From Lewinellaceae bacterium (lineage in GTDB: Bacteria > Bacteroidota > Bacteroidia > Chitinophagales > Saprospiraceae): a DNA stretch of 64,000 bases. This document shows positions 58,315 through 64,000 of the stretch, one piece after another. Location of the stretch: contig JACJYE010000001.1 in assembly GCA_020636255.1 (NCBI GenBank), positions 797,501-861,500 of the forward strand, read 5' to 3'. The position numbers and the translations under genes are program-made. Positions within the stretch are counted from its first letter, which is position 1, and the number at the start of each line of letters is the position of its first letter. The notes under the pieces are model-generated. The model was not told the origin of the DNA. It saw only the letters and a list, made by a program, of their open reading frames with translations, and searched no databases.

Positions 58315-59910
58315 CTACAGTATCGTCCGCTGTAAGAACGGCAGTAGCTCGGGATAATCGGTGGTATAATGCAGCCCCCGGCTTTCGTGCCGCATGGAAG
58401 CGGAGCGGGTGACGAGGTAGCCGATGGTGATGAGGTTGCGCAGCTCGCAGAGCTGGGGCGAGATCGTCGTGGAGTGATATAATTCCTCCGTTTCGCGGAA
58501 CAGCAGCCCCAGGCGGTCGAGCGCCCGCTTGAGGCGCACGTTGGAGCGGACGATGCCGACATAACTGCTCATAATCTCCTTGAGTTCTTTGAGGCTCTGC
58601 GTGATGAGCACCATTTCCTTGGGGTGCGTCGTGCCGCTGGCGTTCCAGTCGGGTATGCCCTCCTTCAGGCTGAATTGCTCCAGCTGCGGCAGCGCATCTT
58701 CGTAAATGCGGTGGGCAAACACCAGCGCTTCGAGCAGGGAGTTGGATGCCAGCCGGTTGGCGCCGTGCAGGCCGGTGCAGGTGCTCTCGCCGCAGGCATA
58801 CAAGCGGTGGATGGAGCTCCGGCCAGCCGTATCCACCTTGATGCCTCCGCACATATAATGGCAGGCCGGCACGATGGGGATCATATCCTTCATGGGGTCG
58901 ATGCCGATGCTGAGGCATTTGTCCAATATGGTCGGAAAATGCGCCCGGAAGCCCTCGGGGTCGAGGTGGCGGCAATCGAGGAACATGCACTCTTCTCCCC
59001 TGAGCTTCATCTCGTTGTCGATGGCCCGCGCTACGATGTCGCGGGGCGCCAGCGATTTTCGGGGGTCGTAGCGGTCCATAAACTCCTCGCCGTCGCGCGA
59101 TTTGAGGATGGCGCCGAAGCCGCGTACGGCTTCTGACACCAGGAAGACGGGGTTGTCGCCTGCCGGGTTGTACAGGGCCGTGGGGTGGAATTGCACGAAT
59201 TCCATGTTTTCCAGGTGCCCTTTGGCGCGGTATACCATAGCTATGCCGTCGCCGCTCGCGATCACGGGGTTGGTGGTGTTGCGGTAAACCTGCCCCGCAC
59301 CGCCTGTGGCCACTACCGTAATGCGCGACAGGATGGTTTCTATCTCGTTCGTCTGTTTATTCAGCGCATAGGCGCCGTAACATTCGATATCGGGTGTCAG
59401 GCGGGTGATGCTGTGCCCCAGGTGGTGCTGGGTGATGAGGTCGACGGCGAAAAAATGCTCCAGGATCTCGAGGTTGGGCAGCTGCTCGGCCTTGGCCAGC
59501 AGGGCGCGTTGGATCTCCCAGCCGGTGAGGTCCTTATAGTGCAGGATGCGGTTTTCAGAATGGCCGCCTTCGCGCCCGAGGTCGTAGTGCTCTGCCTTCT
59601 TGTCGAAGCGAGCGCCCCAGTCGATGATCTCCTGTACCCGTTCCGGGCCTTCTTCCACGACGATCTCCACCACCTCCATATCGCACAGGCCGTCGCCGGC
59701 ATCGAGGGTGTCGGCGATGTGTTTTTCGTAAGAATCCACTTCCATATTCCACACTGCGGCTACGCCGCCCTGAGCGTAGCGGGTGTTGCTCTCACCTTCC
59801 TGGGTTTTGGTCAGCGCCGTCACTTTCAGATCGGGGCGGGCTTCGGCCAGTTTGATGCCGGTGGACAGGCCGCCTATGCCTGCGCCGATGATGAGGATGT
59901 CGGTTGTCAT
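58315..59910 (-). CDS. nadB: L-aspartate oxidase
   Basis: 531-residue flavoprotein that oxidises aspartate to iminoaspartate for NadA (encoded at 39937). The FAD-binding IIGAGIGGLSTGIKLAE starts near residue 6, and active-site segments include HSENRILHYKDLTG, VEFVQFHPTAL-like (NMEFVQFHPTAL), and MCGGIKVDTAGRSSIHRLYACGE with the family Arg/His. The fumarate reductase-like C-terminal helices are complete. Confidence 0.94.
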   Translation of the reverse strand: MTTDILIIGAGIGGLSTGIKLAEARPDLKVTALTKTQEGESNTRYAQGGVAAVWNMEVDSYEKHIADTLDAGDGLCDMEVVEIVVEEGPERVQEIIDWGARFDKKAEHYDLGREGGHSENRILHYKDLTGWEIQRALLAKAEQLPNLEILEHFFAVDLITQHHLGHSITRLTPDIECYGAYALNKQTNEIETILSRITVVATGGAGQVYRNTTNPVIASGDGIAMVYRAKGHLENMEFVQFHPTALYNPAGDNPVFLVSEAVRGFGAILKSRDGEEFMDRYDPRKSLAPRDIVARAIDNEMKLRGEECMFLDCRHLDPEGFRAHFPTILDKCLSIGIDPMKDMIPIVPACHYMCGGIKVDTAGRSSIHRLYACGESTCTGLHGANRLASNSLLEALVFAHRIYEDALPQLEQFSLKEGIPDWNASGTTHPKEMVLITQSLKELKEIMSSYVGIVRSNVRLKRALDRLGLLFRETEELYHSTTISPQLCELRNLITIGYLVTRSASMRHESRGLHYTTDYPELLPFLQRTIL

Positions 59911-60030
59911 GTTTTACGCTTTGCTCAAAGATATTAATCGCTTGGAAATTTGCATCAAAGTTTTGGGTGCGAAACCCGGCCCTATGCTAAAGCATGTGCT
60001 ATCTTTCGCCAGGTACTCATATTTGAGCGG

Positions 60031-61143
60031 ATGAAAATAGCCATCAATACGCGTTTCCTGCTGGCCGGGAGGCTGGAGGGTATAGGCCGATACACGTATG
60101 AGGTGTGCCGCCGGTTGGTGCAGCAACATCCCGATGACGAGTTCCTCTTCTTTTTTGACCGCTCTTACAGCACGCAGTTCCGCTTCGGCCCCAATGTTCG
60201 GCCCGTGGTGCTGCCGCCGCCGGCCCGCCACCCAGTGCTCTGGTATCTCTGGTTCGAATGGGCCGTGGCGCTGGCCCTGAAGCATCAACGGCCCGATGTG
60301 TTCTTTTCTCCCGACGGCTACCTGAGCCTGCGCGCTGTTACGCCTACGGTTATGACGGTGCACGACCTGGCCTTCGAACACTACCCCGAATGGGTGCCGG
60401 GCCTGGTTCAGCGCTATTACCGCTATTTTATGCCCCGGTACTGCCACCATGCCGGCCATATCCTCGCCGTTTCGGAATATACCCGGCAGGATATCAGCAA
60501 CCGATATCAGGTGAACCCCGATAAGATAAGTGTATGCGGCAACGGCTGCCGCGACGGTTTCGCGCCTCTCGCCGAGCGCCAGAAACAGGACGTGCGGGCA
60601 GAGGTGTCGGAAGGGAAGCCTTATTTCCTCTATATCGGCGCTGTGCACCCCCGGAAGAATACCCACCGCCTGATCGATGCCTTCACCCGTTTCAAGCAGC
60701 GCTGCCCCAACCCCAGCCTGCTGCTGATCGCCGGCCGGTTTGCCTGGCAGACGGGGGAAGTGAAAGATGCTTACAACCGCTCGTCCTGCCGGGAGGACAT
60801 CCGCTTTCTGGGTTACGTGCCCGACGAGGCCTTGCCCCGGTTACTGGGCGGCGCGCTTTGTTTTGTATACCCCTCCCTTTTTGAAGGCTTCGGCATCCCC
60901 ATCCTCGAAGCTATGCATTGCGAGGTGCCCGTCATCACCTCCAACACGACCTCCATGCCCGAAGTAGCGGGCCCCGCGGCCCTGCTCGTCTCCCCGACGG
61001 ATACCGCACAGCTCGCCGATGCCCTGCAACGCGTTTTTACCGGCCCCGCGCTGCAACAACAGCTCATCCAGTCAGGCCGGGAGCAGCGGGTGCTGTTTAG
61101 TTGGGATAAAACGGCAGCAGTGGTATATGAGGCGCTTATTTAA
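60031..61143 (+). CDS. GT4 family glycosyltransferase
   Basis: 370 residues from ATG 60031 (MKIAINTRFLLAGRLEGIGRY); the longer open frame before it is ignored. GT-B fold: the N-lobe carries the GIGRYTYEV glycine turn, the C-lobe FLYIGAVHPRKNTHRLIDAF and SLFEGFGIPILEAMHCEVPVI with the conserved E-x7-E pair, ending at MPEVAGPAALLV. It transfers sugars in capsule or O-antigen synthesis; the donor is unknown. Its stop overlaps the convergent lgt gene by 8 bp. Confidence 0.9.
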   Translation: MKIAINTRFLLAGRLEGIGRYTYEVCRRLVQQHPDDEFLFFFDRSYSTQFRFGPNVRPVVLPPPARHPVLWYLWFEWAVALALKHQRPDVFFSPDGYLSLRAVTPTVMTVHDLAFEHYPEWVPGLVQRYYRYFMPRYCHHAGHILAVSEYTRQDISNRYQVNPDKISVCGNGCRDGFAPLAERQKQDVRAEVSEGKPYFLYIGAVHPRKNTHRLIDAFTRFKQRCPNPSLLLIAGRFAWQTGEVKDAYNRSSCREDIRFLGYVPDEALPRLLGGALCFVYPSLFEGFGIPILEAMHCEVPVITSNTTSMPEVAGPAALLVSPTDTAQLADALQRVFTGPALQQQLIQSGREQRVLFSWDKTAAVVYEALI

Positions 61144-62296
61144 ACGGATTCTTCCGCCACACCAGCAGGCAGCCGGCCAGGCCGATGAGGAAGAGGATCA
61201 CGGCGATCAGTTCCGCCTGGGTGTAGGTGATGCCCAGGTTGGTGTACTGCGGGTTGACGCGGATCTTTTCGATGAGGAAGCGTTCGGCGCCGTTGAATAT
61301 GAGATAGAGGAAAAACAGCATGCCCGGGAAGGAGGCCAGCCGGTTTCGCAGGCCGATCAGGATGCCGCCGATGGCTAAGGCCATGGCCGTTTCGTAAACG
61401 GAAGTGGGGAAAACGGGGGGCGCCAGGTGGGTGTTGTACTTTCCGGCAAAACCTTCCAGCACGGCGCCTTCCCTCAGGATGTTGTGGGGGTAGTCGTAGG
61501 CCCACAGCCAGTCGGGCAGGAACCACCAGCCGGGCTGCGCCATCGTGTTGACGATGCCCCAGTCGCCGTCGCCGGCGAGGTGGCAGCCCAGGCGGCCCAC
61601 GCCATAGGCGACGATAAGGGCCGGCGCTACGGCGTCCAGCACCGGCACGACGGGAATGTTCTTGCGCCGGAGGTAATACGAGACGGCGAGGAAGCCGAAG
61701 ATCAGCCCGCCGTAGATGGCCAGCCCGCCGCCGGAAAAAATAGTGCCGATGGGGTCGCGCAACAGCGCCGGGATATCTTCGATGATGGCGAACACTTTGG
61801 CGCCTACCACCCCGGCAATAGCGGCCACCATCGTGATGTCGCCGATGCGGTCGTGCGGGTATAGGTCTTTTACCTCCACTTTGGGCTTGGGCAGCTGCTT
61901 GCGCTTCGCTTCCATATAGCGGCCGATAACGAATACGGCGGCGAGGCCCAGCCCGGCAAAAAAGCTGCCTTTCAGCGACAATAAGACCTCGGCGGCATCG
62001 GCCTTCAGCTCGCTGAAGTGCAACACTGCGTAAAACCCTTTATACCCCAGTATGAACCCCCAAATGCCGTTGGACAGCAGGTCGGCAGGCTGTGGCGGCT
62101 TTCCGTATTCGACCTTTACCTTCGCCGGCTGGAAAATCCCCTGCCCTGCCTTGTGCCTGAGCTCCCGGTACAGGATAAGGGCCGCTGAGAGGATTGCCAG
62201 CACCAGCATCAGGCCGAAGGTCTTAAAAATGGATAGCCAGTTGTCGACAGGCGTGCCAAAGAGATCGTGGAAAAAGTAAGAGAGGTCGGGATACAT
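61136..62296 (-). CDS. lgt: Prolipoprotein diacylglyceryl transferase
   Basis: 386-residue inner-membrane enzyme that adds diacylglycerol to lipobox cysteines, such as those of the DUF4270 and LptC proteins here. The Lgt signature GVGRLGCHLAGDGDWGI and FPTSVYETA plus FNGAERFLIEKIRVNP are present. It is ~100 residues longer than the usual 260-300; the extra part includes a hydrophilic stretch (EAKRKQLPKPKVEVKDLYPHD) between membrane helices. Confidence 0.9.
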   Translation of the reverse strand: MYPDLSYFFHDLFGTPVDNWLSIFKTFGLMLVLAILSAALILYRELRHKAGQGIFQPAKVKVEYGKPPQPADLLSNGIWGFILGYKGFYAVLHFSELKADAAEVLLSLKGSFFAGLGLAAVFVIGRYMEAKRKQLPKPKVEVKDLYPHDRIGDITMVAAIAGVVGAKVFAIIEDIPALLRDPIGTIFSGGGLAIYGGLIFGFLAVSYYLRRKNIPVVPVLDAVAPALIVAYGVGRLGCHLAGDGDWGIVNTMAQPGWWFLPDWLWAYDYPHNILREGAVLEGFAGKYNTHLAPPVFPTSVYETAMALAIGGILIGLRNRLASFPGMLFFLYLIFNGAERFLIEKIRVNPQYTNLGITYTQAELIAVILFLIGLAGCLLVWRKNPFK

Positions 62297-62337
62297 CGGC
62301 GGTGTGGCGTTGGAGGTTACAGGTTATTTAGGTTTAG

Positions 62338-62376
62338 GGTATAAGGTACAGGGTACAGGGTACAAGGTACAGGGCC
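62338..62376. repeat. Short tandem GGTACAGG-type repeat
   Basis: Four to five imperfect copies of an 8-9-bp unit (GTATAAGG, GTACAGG, GTACAGG, GTACAAGG, GTACAGG) between lgt and mtaB. The remaining ~200 bp of this gap hold no gene. Confidence 0.55.
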
Positions 62377-62501
62377 AGTACAGCGTTGCTTTGGGCTCAC
62401 CAAGTCTCCCTATCACCCCATCTCCCCCTCACCCCATTCACGGGCTGCAAGTTACAGGTTAGCTGTTATTTTAGGGGACTATTACCGCTATAAAAATGCT
62501 T

Positions 62502-63857
62502 TCAGGAAAGCGGGAGGCCTACATTTTGCCGGATGGCGGTTTCCACGAGGCCATTACTACCGATGCTCAGCAGTTCCACCTGTGCGATGGTATTCACCAG
62601 GTTTTCAGCAAGCGGGGCTTCGATGCGGATATAGTTGTCGGTAAAACCGGACAGCAGGCCCGGCTCTTTACTGTGTTCGAACAGCACTTCGCGCACCTGG
62701 CCCAGGTGTTGTTCGTAGAAGCATCGGCGTTTCTTTTCGCTCAGGATGGTGAGCATGGTATTGCGGCGGCGGCGTTCTTCCATATCCACTGCGCCCTCCA
62801 TATCGATGGCAGGGGTGTTGGGGCGTTCGGAATAGGTGAAGACGTGCAGGTAGGAAATATCCAGCTCGTTGAGGAAGCGGTAGCTTTCCAGGAAATCCTG
62901 TTCGGCCTCGCCGGGGAAACCGACGATCACATCTACGCCGATGCAGGCGTGGGGCATCAGCGATTTGATCCTGCGCACCCGATCGGCATATAGCTCCCGC
63001 TTGTAGCGGCGGCGCATCTCTTTCAGCTGTTTGTCGTTGCCCGACTGCAGCGGCATGTGGAAGTGCGGTACGAAGCGTTGCGATTGCGCCACGAATGCGA
63101 TCACCTCGTCGGTGCAGAGGTTGGGCTCGATGGAGGAAATGCGGAAGCGCTCGATGCCTTCCACCTTGTCCAGTTCCCGGATCAGGTCGATAAAAAGCGC
63201 TTCTTTTTTGGGTTTTACCCCTTCTATTACTTCCGTGCCATTGCCGAAATCGCCGATGTTGACCCCGGTCAGCACGATCTCCTTAACGCCCATTTCCGCT
63301 ATGCGGCGCGCGTTGGCCACCACATTTTCGACGGTGTCGCTGCGGCTGCGGCCCCGAGCCATGGGGATGGTGCAGAAGCTGCATTTGTAATCGCAGCCGT
63401 CCTGAACCTTGAGGAAGGAGCGGGTGCGGTCGCCAAAGGAGAACGCGTTGACGAACTCGCGGGCTTCCGACACTTCGCCGGCCTGCACCAGGCCCTTGCC
63501 CGGCGCTTTGCTCAGGCCGTCCACATAGTCGAGGATGCGAAACTTCTCGGCCGCGCCCAGCACCAGGTCGACGCCGGGGATACCGGCGATCTCTTCGGGT
63601 TTGAGCTGAGCGTAACAGCCCACGACCACCACTTTGGCCTCCGGCGCGTATTTCAGCGCCCGCCGGACGATCTGCCGGCACTTGCGGTCGGCAAAATCCG
63701 TCACCGAGCAGGTGTTGACCACGTACACATCGGCCCCTGCCTCGAAGGGCACCTCTGCATAACCCGCCTGCTCGAACAACCGCCCGATGGAGGAGGTCTC
63801 CGAATAGTTGAGCTTGCAGCCCAGGGTGTAAAATGCTACCGTCCGCGGTGTGGCCAT
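62502..63857 (-). CDS. mtaB: tRNA threonylcarbamoyladenosine methylthiotransferase
   Basis: 451 residues from ATG 63857 (MATPRTVAFYTLGCKLN). Radical-SAM enzyme that methylthiolates t6A37. The N-terminal UPF0004 domain has TLGCKLNYSET, VVNTCSVTDFADRK and VGCYAQLKPEE cysteines for one cluster. The radical-SAM CxxxCxxC is in DGCDYKCSFCTIP. A TRAM-like C-terminal end follows. The CKLN motif is the MtaB variant, distinguishing it from MiaB and RimO. Confidence 0.93.
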   Translation of the reverse strand: MATPRTVAFYTLGCKLNYSETSSIGRLFEQAGYAEVPFEAGADVYVVNTCSVTDFADRKCRQIVRRALKYAPEAKVVVVGCYAQLKPEEIAGIPGVDLVLGAAEKFRILDYVDGLSKAPGKGLVQAGEVSEAREFVNAFSFGDRTRSFLKVQDGCDYKCSFCTIPMARGRSRSDTVENVVANARRIAEMGVKEIVLTGVNIGDFGNGTEVIEGVKPKKEALFIDLIRELDKVEGIERFRISSIEPNLCTDEVIAFVAQSQRFVPHFHMPLQSGNDKQLKEMRRRYKRELYADRVRRIKSLMPHACIGVDVIVGFPGEAEQDFLESYRFLNELDISYLHVFTYSERPNTPAIDMEGAVDMEERRRRNTMLTILSEKKRRCFYEQHLGQVREVLFEHSKEPGLLSGFTDNYIRIEAPLAENLVNTIAQVELLSIGSNGLVETAIRQNVGLPLS

Positions 63858-63904
63858 GTTCCGTTTACTTTTTGAGTATAACTGCCTGGTTCGCAAAAGG
63901 GTTG

Positions 63905-63912
63905 CAAAGATA
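63905..63912 (-). promoter_or_regulatory. -7 box of mtaB
   Basis: Minus-strand TATCTTTG, exact TAnnTTTG, ~48 bp upstream of the mtaB start; 19 nt further upstream a CTG stands where TTG would be expected. Confidence 0.4.
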
Positions 63913-63937
63913 AGGATTTCCGGGCTTTTTGCAGTTC

Positions 63938-64000
63938 ATGATTTTTATGGCTACCGAACCTCAACTCTGCTTTATGCCGGTTCCATATAGAGGCCATATT
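63938..64000 (+). CDS. Possible 5' end of a gene cut by the window edge
   Basis: Open from ATG 63938 (or 63947) to the edge: 21 codons reading MIFMATEPQLCFMPVPYRGHI. Too short to judge; no ribosome-binding site is obvious. Confidence 0.2.
   Translation, partial: MIFMATEPQLCFMPVPYRGHI

Noticed and set aside
1..64000. CRISPR arrays, rRNA operons, insertion sequences, prophage genes
   Set aside because: None seen: no regularly spaced identical repeats, no rRNA sequence, and no transposase, integrase or phage structural protein among the open frames.

Overview
The window is a chromosomal segment of a Bacteroidota bacterium, most likely Saprospiraceae (Lewinella/Phaeodactylibacter-like). Four things point there: two giant secreted proteins with a gliding/type IX (T9SS type B) C-terminal domain, a DUF4270 lipoprotein next to a GT5-only glycogen synthase and panC/panD, promoters of the Bacteroidota type (TTG ... 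TAnnTTTG), and a standalone LytTR regulator. Most of the window is GC-rich housekeeping DNA. One block, about 44.9 to 53.9 kb, is visibly AT-richer and accessory.

Layout. 1-12.9 kb: glmS (cut by the edge), DUF4270 lipoprotein, glycogen synthase-like protein, panC, panD, a fused 2-oxoacid dehydrogenase E1, a probable ~240-nt stand-alone RNA, a GHMP (mevalonate-type) kinase, an overlapping IMPase-like/metallophosphatase/HIT operon, moaE, a CNNM/CBS protein and lptC. 13-18.6 kb: U32 protein with an overlapping ferredoxin, a Tat-type sugar isomerase, pth, GrpB, rsmI, purS, pssA. 19-25.1 kb: two tandem T9SS cargo proteins with SprB-type repeats. 25.1-30.9 kb: a five-gene minus-strand set (class I amidotransferase, aldehyde dehydrogenase, SDR, glutamine synthetase-like ligase, ethanolamine-type permease). 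It reads as a gamma-glutamylation route for ethanolamine without a microcompartment. 31-44.9 kb: pnuC back to back with a nicotinamide riboside kinase-like gene, a CE1-type esterase, a membrane protein, a three-gene secreted/coiled-coil operon starting with an EAD11-like protein, an outer-membrane-type protein, scpA, a second RsmI-like methylase, nadA, a peroxiredoxin, a DUF1080 protein and LtrA. 54-64 kb: mscS, recX, a small double-glycine leader peptide, a helical-repeat protein, LytTR, nadB, a GT4 glycosyltransferase, lgt and mtaB.

The most unusual part is 44.9-53.98 kb. A tRNA with anticodon CAT sits at 53902-53975 on the minus strand. Copies of its 3' end (T-loop to discriminator), most with a palindrome or terminator directly beside them, recur at about 46708, 46849 and 48045, and one is inverted at 46801. 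Between and beyond them lie toxin-antitoxin and defence genes: MntA/HepT, an antitoxin/PIN pair, UPF0175/DUF3368, a TOTE-type primase-helicase and AbiEi/AbiEii, plus decayed TA relics. Two units, 44919-45700 and 48080-53898, share the same left-end and right-end sequences although their cargo differs. No integrase or transposase gene is visible. I interpret this as serial insertion of defence cassettes into the 3' end of one tRNA gene, probably mobilised in trans.

NAD metabolism is scattered through the window (pnuC, nrk-like, nadA, nadB). A ~119-bp palindromic repeat occurs twice in full and once as a half copy, and its stem shows paired base changes between copies.
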